Part shown: piece after piece, positions 48,801 to 61,172 of the stretch | Layout: every line of letters starts with the position of its first letter | Numbering within the stretch: the first letter of the stretch is position 1 | Source of the DNA: Eopsaltria australis | Taxonomy: Eukaryota > Chordata > Aves > Passeriformes > Petroicidae | Length of the DNA stretch: 64,000 bases | Reading direction: 5' to 3' | NCBI GenBank assembly: GCA_034509425.1 | Contig: JAVTVJ010000076.1 | Span: 5,270,001-5,334,000, forward strand | Position numbers and translations under genes: made by a program | Notes under the pieces: generated by a model | Databases searched by the model: none | Told to the model about the DNA's origin: nothing | What the model saw: the letters and a program-made list of their open reading frames with translations, nothing else

Positions 48801-49921
48801 CAGGCCCTTGGCCTGGCTCAGTGTGCTCTTCCTATTTTCTTGTGTATTATACAGCCCCCAAGAACCAAGTGACTCTCCTATCCACTCATTTCAACTAGAC
48901 ATGCAGATTTGTTGCCACAGATGTGTTTCATTCTCACAGTGGAGCTGTTGAGTGGATTCTTGACCCATGCAGATAGATGTGGAGGCTCTAAATTATTACC
49001 GAGTTAGTGAACCCTTTGTTATCATTTGCTTATAAATACACTAAAACACCAGAATAACTATGCGGGAAGCTATATTTAAAACTTGACTGTTCTTTTGCCA
49101 TCTCCAACATGGAGGTTCTTAAGTTTTCTGTCATTACAGTCAGCAGAGAAACAATCAATAAATTACCATTAAATGACTGGTAGACTCAGACTTGAGAGTG
49201 TACTAAAAAGACAGAAGGTTTGAAGAAGATACGTACAATACAAGCTATACTTACAGTGTTTATTTTACATGTGGACATACCCTCTGACATATCCTCTAGC
49301 TATTGAGACCTTTTTCCATAAATAAGACAGGCTGCCAGGGTGTTCCAATGCTCTACACTGCAGCAAGTTATTTGTGTCTTTCTGAATCCACATGCTCCAT
49401 TATTTCTTGTGCATGTACTTAAGTTTGCTCCGAGGAAAATTTCATCTCCAATTTCTTTTGCAGTATTGCAAAGAATGTAAGGGGCAGAAATTGACATTTA
49501 ATAAGTAAATTTCTAAAATTAACTAACTTAGTCTATTTCTTGCAAGAATTACTCTTTGTTTTTCCCTACAGAAACTCCATCTTAAATGTTTCATTTTCAC
49601 CCGCTTAAGTCCACTGCTGAACATTCTGTATGTTAAAAAACAGTTTATATTTATTTATCATTAGTTAATATGGCATGTGAGCATTAATTTTTAAGTAGTT
49701 GAATATATTTTTTTATGTAAATGGTCATTTGCAAAGTCAAAGGTTGTAATTAATTGATGTGGAGATACCTTGTGTTCTTGCAGATTCAAAGCAAGAATCA
49801 GAAAATACAAGAATCCAAAGAAAGTAGAATTTCCCATTTTGTCTGAGAAGTCTTTCAATTAAAAAATACTATTTTGTCAAACATGAGTTTAAATATTTTC
49901 GGTAGAGATCTTTGCTGGATC
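48801..49921. other. Unique AT-rich sequence, no gene seen
   Basis: No recognisable exon or repeat. Confidence 0.55.
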
Positions 49922-50040
49922 TGGCTGGGATGGAATTAGCTTTCCTCATAGCCCACCCTGGAGGAGAGGTGACTGAATGAGCTGCTGGGTGAGAGTTTAG
50001 CTTTTGGCAAAATTAATCCTATACAATGCGACTCAGTTTA
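49922..50040 (+). mobile_element. ERV LTR with large internal deletion
   Basis: The 5' part (GATCTGGCTGGGATGGAATT, AGCTTTCCTCATAGCCCA) is the LTR U3 start. It passes almost directly into the 3' end of the LTR (GTGACTGAATGAGCTGCTGG, TTTAGCTTTTGGC), so about 450 internal bases are gone. The retained pieces resemble those kept in the 42,763-42,920 copy. Promoter and polyadenylation parts are absent. Edges are approximate. Confidence 0.7.
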
Positions 50041-53000
50041 ATTTCCATCAGTTAACTGATAGCTGCTCTCCTTTTTATCTAATTCACCAATAGTGATCAG
50101 CTGAAAATAAATGGATTTCTTTTTTTCTATCTCATCAATGTTCTCTTTATCTACTACTTCATAGCCTTATTTTAATCCTACTAATTCTGTAGATCTTTGC
50201 CTTTTGATATTACTTTAGCTGCTACTCTATACCATATGAATGAAAGAGGAAAAACCTGTGATACATACCTTTCAATGTCATACATAAATGATCTTTTTCT
50301 TGGGAAAACAGTTAGAAAACCCTAGAACAGCTATAACATATTGAAAGGTGTAATGGATAACAACATGCCATGGAAAATTTTCAATACATATCAATAATTA
50401 TTTTTTAAAGTATATGCTTTGTACCTACTCACTTCCTTCTGCTTTTGTGTCCTTCTAATAGTAAATACAATAGATTGAAGAATATCCACAATTCAGTTTT
50501 TAACTTAAATTTTTGTAAGATTGTTCAAATTTGAAATGAATCTTTACTTTCCTTTGCTTTAAGCTAACCCTCCGAATATAAATAAACAGTTTCTAAAAAG
50601 AGTAACTGAGTAACAGGCTTATCAGATGATTTATCTTATTTTCAATGACTAAACAGAATTTGATATCAAGGAGTATTCCAGTCCCTTTTTCTGAAAAATG
50701 TAATAAAACCCCAAAACCTAAAGTGAAACAAAAATCAACAAACAAAAAGACCCAAAACTAACAAGCAAACAAAAAAATACAAACAAAATCCCCCAGCAGC
50801 AACCCCCAAACTGTTATAAAATGAAGCTTGAACAGTCTCTTGGGAAATAAAAAGACATCTGGAAAAATCTCTTTATGACATTAAAGTTCAGTGAAGATTA
50901 CAGCACAAATGACACACCAGGCCCTGTTAATTAGACATGGCTCATTTTTAGAAGTTTGGTTCTGTGTCCTAGAGTTGCTTCCTCCTCACTGTTAAGGGGA
51001 GCCCAGGATGAGAAGCTCAAATATAAATATGTGCCCTGGGGAGATGGAGCCTGCTTCATACCCTGCATAAATACATTACCTTTGCAAATGCACCAGCATC
51101 TCATTGTTTTAATGGTGAGAAAATGCTAACTCTAAATTCATTTATTGCTTGTTTATATTCATTAATTCTTAACATGGTGCTCTCCCTGGGCAGTATCTGG
51201 TGAAGAACTCTGATACTGTATATTAAGAAAGTCTTGGCTGCATAATTTGAGAATGTCATAGTTCCCTGTGGAATTTTTTCCTCTAACATTATAACATCAA
51301 AATACACCTGTGCCAGGGTTCCAGAGTGGTGACTTCGTTTTGTTTTTTTCTTCCAAACTAAGTTTGGACAAAGCAGATTCTGTTTTGTTGCAGCAATTGA
51401 TTAGGATTGATCTCTCTTTAGTAATTTGAAACCAACTATGTAAGTTTTGTTTCTGACAACAGGTTAAGCAGAGATTGAACTGAAACAATAATTGTGACTG
51501 TCTGTAGGAACTCATCTACCCAATAAGACATTTTATTTATTTAAAAATATTGTAAAAGAAATATTTCTACTTCTGAGCCTTTCAAATTAAGTGAGTTAAA
51601 TTTTTGACAACTAATTGTAAGTCAGTTACCATTGTTACTCTAATAATAACCTTCTGCTTATTACTGTCTGTGGAAGAGAGGTAGAGATAGTGATTCTAAA
51701 GCACTGCTCAGTGAACTTTTCTCTGCATAATACTACATTATAATAATTACATAGTAGGCTTACCATGTTCCAAAATAAAAACTGAACTTTTCTATCTTGA
51801 GTTTCTGAATTATTTAAAAATAAATAAAACATGAGTTAAAAGGTTCTTGCAATGAGATTGGAGAGAAAAAGTTGCAGAATCATATTAAAAACACTAGTAA
51901 TAAAAGATATATTGTGACTGCTTGACGGGGAGGCAAGGTTTTCTTGTTTTGACAGGGAACATTTCAGTTCTACTTTCCAGGCTCTGTATGAAAGTAGACC
52001 AGTGCCAAAATACAGACAAAACGTACCCCAAGACAGCACTTTAGTGGAATCTTCAGGGAGTTTCATGGTTCATTTTTCAATTGAGATGAGGTCTGACAGA
52101 AGGCAGGCTGAGTACAGGCGGCTGGAGCAGAAAGAAACAGCCAATCTCCAGCTCAGAAAAGGAGGTACAAGGCCCAGAAGAAGGAGTAAACAAAACAAGG
52201 CAATAGCAGGGGAAGGAACTTGGATAAGAAAGGCAGAAATAGAGGACTGTAGAGACAAAGCAAGGGCAAGAGAGCCTGGCAACAGCAACAATAGCATCAA
52301 GCCTGGATTGCTACCAGGCATCTTTAATCACCACCTTTCAACAACAAACATGTTGGAAAACCGTCAGTGCTGATGTGTATTCCAGTTTCTGGTAACTGCC
52401 CTATGTAGGGGTTACTAATGGTACCAGGCCTGCCTGGAGTACATAGGTCATCTTGCAGCCTTCTGAATTGTGGTTTTGAAAGATTTGACTCTCAAAAAAG
52501 AACAGTTCGGCTTCAGAGGAAAAGATTTCTTCTTTTTTTTTCTTTTTCTGCCTCAGCAACAGTGGCTGTTTTTCATGTTTTCAAAAGCTAATTATAATTG
52601 ATACATGTAGAGTGCTGCGATTGCAAGGTCAATTACTCAGAAGTTAGAAAAATGTCAGAATTAAGGTTGCCTATACAGGCTTAATTAGTCTGTCTTAGAT
52701 GTAAGAATTACCATCTATAATTACATTAGCACATGCAATTTTTTTCTTAGCATTCTCTCCTCATTTAGTTCATAGACTGCCAATCAAGTTTTATAATGAA
52801 AGAAACTGACAACTCTAGGATACCCATGCAATTTTTTTCCAGAAAATGAAGATACACAGTTAATAAAGCAGGAGCTGTATGTAAGAAGACTTAATAATTG
52901 TGATTACTGGATACTTCCCAAAGAAACTGGACTTCATCAGAGTGTTCCACTGTGACTCTGGACAAGTCACACTCATGCATTGTGAGTTTTTCATCTCTTC

Positions 53001-56000
53001 TGTTTCTGGTTCTAATCTGGAGCTGGAGAATAAGAAAATACAATGTGAACATGCAGAGGCTGTTCTCATAATGAATAAATGTACGTTGTCAAATCAGGGT
53101 TACATTTCAAACCTCAGTACTGGTATTTACTAGTTTTGAAGTACTCATCTGGCATTATTTTCATTCTGTGCTTCTCATTAGGTGCTTTGTTTGTGTGGTT
53201 CTTAGAAGTTAAATGTGCCTGGCCTATTCAGACCTTAGTGCCAATTTTGATTTTTGTCATCCTGACAAAAGGGTCTAGACTTGAAACATTTTGAAACATG
53301 ACTATGCCTTTAACATTCCAACAGGGTTTGAGTCAGAGTTGTGAATGGTGATGGTTAATTCTTACAGTTCCTTCCCCGTTTCTTTTCTTTTGCTAATTCC
53401 TGTATTTCCTTATCCTTCTTCCTTTCCGTAAAAATGCAAATTTATTCCCATAATAACAATAAAGTCAATGTAAATTGTCTAAATTATCTCAGTTAGTTTT
53501 AACTATCTAGCCATGAAAGTCACAAAGTTTTAGAAAACACAGACGTGATAAATCAAACCTGACATGATTTATGTACAGTTGTTCTTGCTGGATGATGAAG
53601 AACCTAGGCCAATATATTCCAGACTCATTTCTCTTCATAATCAAATATGAATGCTTTTATCTCATTAAAGTAAACAGTTTGTGGGGAGGAGCAGAGTGTG
53701 TCCTGCATCCTATCCCTTATCATTGGAGCATTCCTATGGAGAAGTATTTATGAAGATATATTGAGATTCTTCACATCATATCAGTTCCTAAGGTTCTCTC
53801 TTGCTCTCTTTTCTGGTTCCCCAATGTGCTCCTCTGAGAAGCTGTGAAGCTTGTGATAGTTGCATGACAAGGATGTTGCTTCTCATGGGCTTCTATAACA
53901 TTCACGACTGTTGAATGCTCACCTTGGGTGGCCAGAATTGTCAGGAGAAAATCTGTGTGAATATCACCAGGGCGGAGTGTTCTTGTACAGCTCTAACTCT
54001 GGGCGCCTGAACAAGGGAGCACGCAGCACCCATCTGCTTTGTCTCTTGGCTCAGCTCTCTTTTGGTAAGGATTGCAGTGAATTTTCTGCAACAGATAAAT
54101 GAACAGTACCTATAAAAGCTTCAGAATTTGTGGTTAGAATAAAAAGATATTAGTAGTCGTATCAAAATCCTTCTTCATGACAATAAATAGGCTTTTTACA
54201 CTTTTTTATCAACTGATCTCAGAATACATTACATAAGATTTTTTAAACCATTTTTTCTTTAGTGTTTTGTTCAGTTTAGATTTAATGTTAGTATTCAAAA
54301 ATATGCAACAATTTCAGTATGCTTACCAAGCCCCAAGACAGAGAAAATCAGGAAGTATCTGCTTGTCATAAAACTTAATGATGAAACCATCAGAAGATAA
54401 GGATCAAGGCACACTGCTTGATCCTTAGTTTTTCTTTGATAGTCTCTCTTGCCATGTTAGTACCACTGGAAAACCCACTTAATCAGAAAGAAAAAAAAGA
54501 GCGAAAATAAAAATCTCTGCAAAACTTTTTTCAAAATTGAGTATTCTTTCTGTGGACAGAAAACAGCACTTCATTTCTGAAATTAATTTATAAAATGAAC
54601 TGCTAATTTTTTAAACTACATAATGAAAACCATTAATATTTTTAGTATATAGTCTATGCTAAACAAAGTCATGCAATTGAAATCATCTGGATCCATGTCA
54701 GACTAGTTTAATTATCAACACATCTCATTCTCTTGCCGTTATGATGCACAGTGGTGTTTTGACTAGAGTGATATTCAGCTGCCAGGTTGGCTTTTAAAGC
54801 TGTGGATATGGAAATAACTTTTATGTACAAGGACTTTGCTCATAGTGTGATTGACTTGTAGCCCAGTATCTTTTTTTTTTGATTCCTCTAACTTATTTTT
54901 TTCATATTAACCAAAAGTGTAAAATGTTGACTGACTGCTTGGGTGAAAGATGAAAAGTGAGTGCAGACTAGAAGTTTTCCAGTTAATTATTTTTAAACAA
55001 AGGTAAATTGGAAAAAAGAATCAGTTTTGAAAGAAATTAAACTACGTTTTTTAGAATTTCAAAAATGTTGATGAGTTTTTTGCAATGCTTTTGAAGTTTC
55101 ATTAATTTAAATTTCAGCTTTAAAAATTATTTTTGAATAATTTATACATGAACTTACTAAATCATTAGAAATGAAATTAGATACATTTTCAAGAGAAAAT
55201 GTTTTTGCTTCTCTCATACTGTACCATTATCATTATATTAATATACTTTAGATAAAATTTTCATTTTTGTCTAAAAAGAAACTATGCTGTTAATGAGACA
55301 AACAAGATTTTCCACACGGGTTTATTAAGCATGAATTTTGCCCTAGGCAAAATTTAGACGTGATCCATTTGATTGGCAAAATTAAATCAGATTTAGAACT
55401 CATGAATTATGCCTTCCAAATCCATTATTTATTTTTTTCTGCCATGCAACAACAGTGCCACAGCAAACAGTCATTGTGTCTAGAGATGGGCTGTATCAGT
55501 CATATCTCAGCTTAAATCATCTTAAAATTTCAGAATTCAGATGTATATAACATTAAATATTAAAATGTCATGATATCAATATAGCAGTCAATTAAAATAA
55601 CTACATTATCAAATCAAATTCAATAGAGTGCGTATTTTATAAAAGATGTAGATGTTTATGCCTGCATGAGTTCCTAGCTAGAATTTTGTGTAATGCTGAC
55701 AGATGTTCTCTTTTTTTTGGGACATTCCAACTCTGCTGTTTCTTGAAAAGACATCAAAAACCAAGACAGGAGAAGCAAAAGTGCAGAAAATAGCTTGTAT
55801 CACCTGGTTTCTGCTCAGTTTATCCTGGCTAGAAGGTCCTCCTTTTTTCTTGATTGAAAACAGGGATCTGAAACTTATTTCTCCCTGTAGTTGTTTTGCT
55901 CATTACTCTTAGAAAACTCCTTCTCTCCTATCTTTTATTAGCTTCTTTTAATAAATATATCCATATAGTTTAAAAGACATATGAAGCACCTTGTATTTTG

Positions 56001-57194
56001 GTGGATATTGCACCAGCTGAGAGGTATATTTCCAGTCCATGATTCAATGAGTGTGAAGGCAATTATATAGTTACGTACAGCCTAATAAAGACTGTAAGTT
56101 TATTATGTACCTGAACCAACTGCTCAGTGCGTATGCTGCTTACTTAGAAGCCTTTAGAAACCTAAACGTGTTTTTTGGCATAAAGGTGGATGTGCTGATT
56201 TATCTATCTTCTGTCACAGAAGCAGCAGTACTAAAAAAATCTATTTCAATTTAGTGTTATGTGAGTAGATCTTTCAGACATGTTACTAGTAAAGAAAGAA
56301 TTGTAATTGTCCTTGGAAATTAGTTTGATGAGGCCCAAATAATCCCACTAGGCTCTTGTCTGAACAGTCAGTCCAAGATTATTAAAGACAAACAGAGATT
56401 TAATTCATCAGAAGTAGGGATCTGAATAACATTCTTTTATCACAAAAATTAAAATTACTGTTTTCCAGTAGGGTATCAGCTTGTTATCTACTTTCCTTTT
56501 CACATGGCCTAGTAGAAGCAGGTGGTCTGGCATTAATAAAAACCACCCTGGGGAAAATTCTGAAGAATCACTCCTTTAAACATGCCTCATTTTGTCTACT
56601 TTACATACTCATTCTCCAAGATATCCTTATACACATTGAGATCAATACATTAGAGTGTCTAATTCTTATTACCTACACAAATCACTCTTTTCATTAACAT
56701 CACATTTACATTAGCAATTATTAGCATATTACCATAATTGCATCATTATTATAATTTAAACTTGCAGATAATTTATTGCCCAAAACCAATTCTATTAAGC
56801 AACTCAGATGTTGAAACTTATTTTAAATAACATGTCTCTATTCTCCTTTCTAGCCAACAAAGTTACTTTCTATAAAACCTACATTCTGAGTATTAGGACA
56901 GCTTTCTCTAATACCAAAACCCTTATCCAGTTTTCTCACATCAAACAAGGTGAAATTTTGTTCTGTTAGGCAAAGTTCTATTGGGCTAGAAGACTTCTGA
57001 CCTGTTTCCTTCTGAAGCAGATGCATTCACCATACCAAAACCTTAGGATGCAGATGGTGCTGCCACCTCAGCTGTGGTGACTCTCTTGAAGAAGAAAAGG
57101 TCATGTTAGGAAGAGGTATAATCAAGCTGAACAAAAGAGAGAAAAAGTTGTGACTAGCAAAGGAGACCCTTGCTGTAGGAAAGCCAGAAACGAG
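50041..57194. other. Unique AT-rich sequence, no gene supported
   Basis: The longest unannotated interval. It holds an A/C-rich patch (50,699-50,812), overlapping chance frames at 52,002-52,373 (GC-richer and purine-rich) and a retroviral primer-binding-site-like word at 54,000-54,019. A mixed-composition block at 55,300-55,470 could be a conserved non-coding element. No exon can be supported. Confidence 0.5.
50699..50812. repeat. A/C-rich low-complexity tract
   Basis: Built from AAAACCCC, AACAAAC and CCCCAAA words with almost no G or T for over 100 bases, like the tract at 9426-9530. Confidence 0.75.
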
Positions 57195-57705
57195 ATCTCA
57201 GTCCCTGGCAAGACATTAAGCCGATTCCTCTTTGAGTTCAGTTCCAAAGGCATGAAGGAGAAAGCATCTGTCAGAAATAATTAAGATGGATTCAAGAAAG
57301 GGTCATTCATGCTTGTCCAATGCAAAAATGAAATTACTAGCTATATGACCAGGTAAGAGTGGTGTAAGATACATTTACTGAGAGTATATATGTAATTGAA
57401 TTTACTAAAGCTTTGAACATCTCGTCCATCCCCTCATTTGGAAGTCGAGGATGTGGTAAGTAGATGGAAGATTGTCTGGTCAGCTGTATTCAAAGGGGGA
57501 AGAACATGCATTTCCAATCTGGCTTTCGTCCTCTGATGAATCTTTCAGTTAACAACTCCAGGGACAGAGCCTTGACAGAAACCTTAAGAAGTTCATTGGG
57601 CAGCAGTGCCAAGTTCTGCACCTGGAGTGTAATAATTCTGAGGTATAGAATAGACCACTGGCAAGGAAAAGTCATCATTAAAGGCTTCTGGGGATCATAT
57701 AGATT
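57195..57705 (+). mobile_element. CR1 LINE ORF2 relic, 5' half, split by an LTR
   Basis: Reverse-transcriptase part of a CR1 in sense orientation. Words in order are CCCTGGCAAGACATTAAGC (the PGKVME region), GGATTCAAGAAAGGGTCATT (GF-KGKS region) and TTTACTAAAGCTTTGAACAT (the F-S-K-A-F-D box, here F-T-K-A-L-N). A gap follows, and then CAAGTTCTGCACCTGGAG (the KCKVLHLG region). The last bases before the LTR, GGGGATCATATAGATT, correspond to G-I-I-V-D of CR1. It continues after the LTR at 58,242. Frames are broken. The 140/142-codon overlapping frames at 57,464-57,918 are accidents spanning CR1 and LTR. Confidence 0.88.
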
Positions 57706-57936
57706 TGTGCCAGTTTGGGCTGGGATGGAGTTAATTTTTTTCATAGTAGCAAGTGTGGGTTTATGTTTTGGATCTGTGTGGCAAACAGTGCTGTTAACAC
57801 AGGATGTTTTAGTCACTGCTGAGGAGACCTTGCACAGATTTATGATCTCTTCTGCTTCCCATGCCACAGGGAGCTGGGACAGCTGACCCCAGGTGACCAC
57901 AGGAACATTCTGTACCATATGACATCATTATCAGAA

Positions 57937-57943
57937 TATAAAG
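57937..57943 (+). promoter_or_regulatory. TATA box of the solo LTR
   Basis: TATAAAG followed by CTGGGGGAAGAAGAA, placed where the LTR family has its core promoter, with the degenerate CRE-like TGACATCA about 15 bases upstream. It is the best-preserved core promoter in the window. Whether it still starts transcription is unknown. Confidence 0.6.
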
Positions 57944-58116
57944 CTGGGGGAAGAAGAAAAAAGCACAGGACATCTAGAATGATGATGTTTGTCATCCCAG
58001 GTCACTATCACACGAGATGAAACTGTCCTGGATAGGGCTGTACATGCCTGCTGATAGGAAGTGGTGCATTAATTGCTTGTTTTGATTTGCTTGTGTGCAC
58101 AGCTTTAGTTTAATCC

Positions 58117-58122
58117 ATTAAA
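58117..58122 (+). terminator. Polyadenylation signal of the solo LTR
   Basis: ATTAAA, the common variant of AATAAA, in the R region of the LTR, about 175 bases downstream of the TATA box. It is followed by T-rich sequence (CTGTCTTTATCTC). Confidence 0.55.
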
Positions 58123-58241
58123 CTGTCTTTATCTCAACCCATGAACTTTCTCACTTGTAGCCTGCTGATTGTCTTTCCTGTCCCATTGGTGGGGGAGAGT
58201 GAATGAGTGAGTATGCAGTGCTTAGCTGGGGTTAAACCACA

Positions 58242-58765
58242 AGATCCAGCTCTACAATGAAATTCCACTGCAAATATCAATATAATTTTAATATATTTGG
58301 CTGTATTAGAAGAAATTTGGCTACTATATGGAGGAAAGCTATGATTCACCAGTTGCTGGCACTGTTGAGGCTAAATCTGATCTGTTGCAGCCAGTATTGG
58401 TCCTCATTTTCAAAACAAATGTGGAAAACCTATTGGAGCACCAACAGATAGCAGAAATGACAGAAGCTTTGCTCAAGAAACTGAGCTTCGTTAATCTGGT
58501 GTAGAGGTGATTAAGAGGTGACCTAAGACATGTCTGAAATTACTTGAATGGTAATTATGAAGAAGATAAGATCAAATTATTTTTGTTAGTAGCAAAAAAT
58601 AGAAGAATGGAAAAAGGTCACAAATTCTGATTTGGTGATTCATGCTGGGCATTCTAAAAAGCAAAATAGCAGCAGGGCAATACTGAGCCAGATTACTCAA
58701 AGAACTGGTACTATATTAAATAATGGCAATCCCTGTAACAGAAATTTTTACAAGACAGGGAGAAA
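58242..58765 (+). mobile_element. CR1 LINE relic, 3' half after the LTR
   Basis: Continues the CR1 of 57,195-57,705. It runs through ATTTGGCTGTATTAGAAGAA, TTGGTCCTCATTTTCAAAAC, AATGTGGAAAACC and AAGAGGTGACCTAAGACATG, then TTCATGCTGGGCATTCTAAA and GCCAGATTACTCAAAGAACT. These follow the CR1 ORF2 C-terminal region in order. The match fades near 58,765, before the terminal 8-mers. Moderately to strongly diverged, non-coding. Confidence 0.82.
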
Positions 58766-60019
58766 ATTATTTTACTGTTTTTCATACTATCATATATGTG
58801 TTTTACTCCTACTAGTAAAGAAAGTGATGACCATTAGATAGTGAGATGACATTCTAAACCCCTAGGTAAATTTCTATAATTAAACTGTGCTGTGGAGAAT
58901 TGAAAAGAACATTTTAACTTTCAACAAGTAAATACAAAATTCTATCCTGAAATGCACTATTTTTAAAAGTGAACAATTCTCCAGTGCAAGAATACTGAAC
59001 TGTATATAATTTGGTTTGGTGCACTCAGCTTTGGTTTGTTGCAAGATGCCTGATTATTGAAATGAGAAAGGAAAAATTTTCACAGTTTAAAGTCAATAAT
59101 TTGGACAATGAGGAATTTTTTTCACATCTTTTTGACTTGCATTCAGTTGTTTGATTGTCTGTTTTCAGCATTAAGTGTAGAATATTTTGTTACTGATAAT
59201 TGGAATGTAAACATAGGCTAGTCATTTAATTTGTCAATTTTATTTTCAATTAGTTTTATATGAAGTCTTATTTTGTGTTAAAAAAGTCACAGAAAAATGA
59301 GAAACACATACTCTGAATTAATGACAGTCCAGTCATTAGATGTTTCCAATTCAAATGGTTGTCCAGGTCATAAATCAGGTACATAAGATTCTGGCCTAAT
59401 GAAGCAGGTTTCCACTGTCTTCTATTTTTTTACCTCATCTGTGCAATGCAGATAGTGCCCTCTACATCTGTACTAGATTGGGAATATTAGCAACACATTC
59501 TAAGATATCTGAGAAAAGTTCTCCTCTGTCTTTTAGGCTCCATTTAATTGTTCAGCTATAAGGGAAAAGATAATTTGGCATCACAGTCTTTAGGACCCAT
59601 ACTTCCAACTAAAATATCCCACTGGGATCAAGAAATAATAGAGCAGCTTTAATTAGGATATTTTGCATGAAATGTTTTGCATAGTTAACTAATATAAATA
59701 AGGCTTTATTGCGTAAACTATGGAAATCAGAATATTAATTCAGCAAATGCATTAAAAATAGTATTTTGAAGGACACATTAGGAAAAGCCAAATAAGCACA
59801 TAAAAATCTCTAAAGGACTATGTCTTCCTTCTTCTTCCTTAAAAAAAATCTGAAAATTGTTCTATTTTCCATCTCCAGTATAGCCTGTAGACGGATACCC
59901 CAAATCCAGCTCATTAAGACAATTGATTTAATGAAAATGAGCCACTGTCCTCTATGTCAGAGATTAAATCATAGGACAGAATAATTTAAACTAGATACTA
60001 CAGCTATGATGTTTCTGAT
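58766..60019. other. Unique AT-rich sequence, no gene seen
   Basis: A faint MIR-like word (CCTCATCTGTGCAATGCAGA near 59,433) is present but not callable. No exon or RNA gene. Confidence 0.5.
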
Positions 60020-60425
60020 GTTGAGGTAACAAGAAGACAATAAAAAAGAAAAATAAACCTGAAGAAAGACAAGTGTTGCAAATTGCTCACCACCAACTGT
60101 CCAAATGCTCAGCCAGTCCCTAAGCAGTCCCTCTGCCACATCCCAAATAATTTTATTGCTAAGCATCATGACCTATGGTATGCAATATCCCTTGAGCCCC
60201 TACAGCTTTTCTGGCTGTATCTCATCCCAATTCCTTGTGCTCCCCCAGCCTCCTGGTGGTGTGGGGTGAGGAGAAGAAAAGACCATAATGATGTGCAAGC
60301 CCTCCTCTGCAGTCACTAAGATATCCCTGAATTAACAACACAGTTTCCAGCACAGATCCTAAACACAGCCCCACACCAGTGGCTGTAAAGGAAATCAACT
60401 CTATCCCAGACAGAATTGGATATTG
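60020..60425 (-). mobile_element. Partial ERV LTR, antisense
   Basis: The plus strand shows the reverse complement of the LTR family's U3. GAGGTAACAAGAAGACAAT is followed by TTGCTCACCACCAACTGTCC, CATGACCTATGGTATGCAAT, CTCCCCCAGCCTCCTGGTGG, CCTAAACACAGCCCCACACC and CAACTCTATCCCAGACAGAA. R/U5 is missing at the left, so about 400 of roughly 600 bases remain. The TATA position is decayed (AATTTTATTG). It resembles the 29,863-30,467 copy more than the 57,706 copy. No target duplication is visible because one end is lost. Confidence 0.85.
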
Positions 60426-61046
60426 TCACAGATATTGTGGTGTTCATATTCTGCATTTGTTATTTCTTTTCCAGTAAAAGGAACCCTGGGTAATAGCAGT
60501 ATGTAGGAAACAATATTCTACAATGGGCTCCCGTCTGGATATCTAGGGACCAGGAACTGCAGGTATTGTTCATCACATACTTGCAGAGCAGGTAGTAAGT
60601 TACTGAAAATCTCTTTTCCAATGGTCAAGAACTCTCTTTTATTGTCTTCAAACTGTCTCTGAATGTGTAAATTGTCTATTCATAGTCACATTTCCATTTG
60701 TATTTGAAATTACTTGCTGTCTTTTCATGAGATAAGTGCATGTATTCAATAAAAACTCCCTTTCATATGCAGCATGACCAGTACAAGAAATTTGCTTTGT
60801 TGTAAAAATTCCATTCTCACTTTCACATTTACATTGATGTGGAAACATTCCAGCCAAATCAGTGTTGCAACTTCTGCATTATAAAACTGTAACATATTAC
60901 TATTTAGTTTTTTATATCCTTGCAAATCAAATCTTCAGAATACCCTAAAGGCATAAGAAAGGGCATTCCAGATTGGGCCTGTGTCTGAGTGTTTTGTCTC
61001 CAAGGCGTGTGTGTGTGTAATTACAGACGCAGAAAATACATACACC

Positions 61047-61084
<38 letters not shown>

Positions 61085-61172
61085 TGCATACACATATATT
61101 TGCAGGATATTTTTATTCTGCTGTTTCTGTTCCCTTAAAACTTTCACTGGGAATGGTTGGCATATATGTATA
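60426..61172. other. Unique AT-rich sequence with a microsatellite
   Basis: No gene is visible. Contains a short (GT)n near 61,005-61,018 and the (AT)15 tract at 61,052-61,081. Confidence 0.6.
61052..61081. repeat. (AT)15 microsatellite
   Basis: Fifteen uninterrupted AT units, flanked by CACACCC-like words on the left and GCATGCATACACATATAT on the right. Likely polymorphic in length. Confidence 0.97.

Larger units (their letters stand above)
57706..58241 (+). mobile_element. Complete solo ERV LTR inserted in a CR1
   Basis: A 536-base solo LTR starting TGTGCCAGTTTGGGCTGGG and ending GGGGTTAAACCACA. U3 includes GTACCATATGACATCATTAT, a decayed CRE-like site (TGACATCA), and an intact TATA box TATAAAG at 57,937-57,943. 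A polyadenylation signal ATTAAA lies at 58,117-58,122, giving a normal U3-R-U5 order; U5 ends with GGGGGAGAGTGAATGAGTGA. AGAT(T) before and AGAT(C) after the element are the probable 5-bp target duplication. CR1 sequence continues across the insertion, so the LTR is younger than the CR1. No retroviral genes remain. TG-CA ends and a 5-bp duplication fit an ERVL-like or related bird ERV; the family name is not certain. Confidence 0.93.

Noticed and set aside
57464..57918. Overlapping 140- and 142-codon frames on opposite strands
   Set aside because: They span the junction of a CR1 relic and an LTR, so they cannot represent a gene.
59425..59470. Possible MIR-like fragment (CCTCATCTGTGCAATGCAGA)
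   Set aside because: Too short and isolated.
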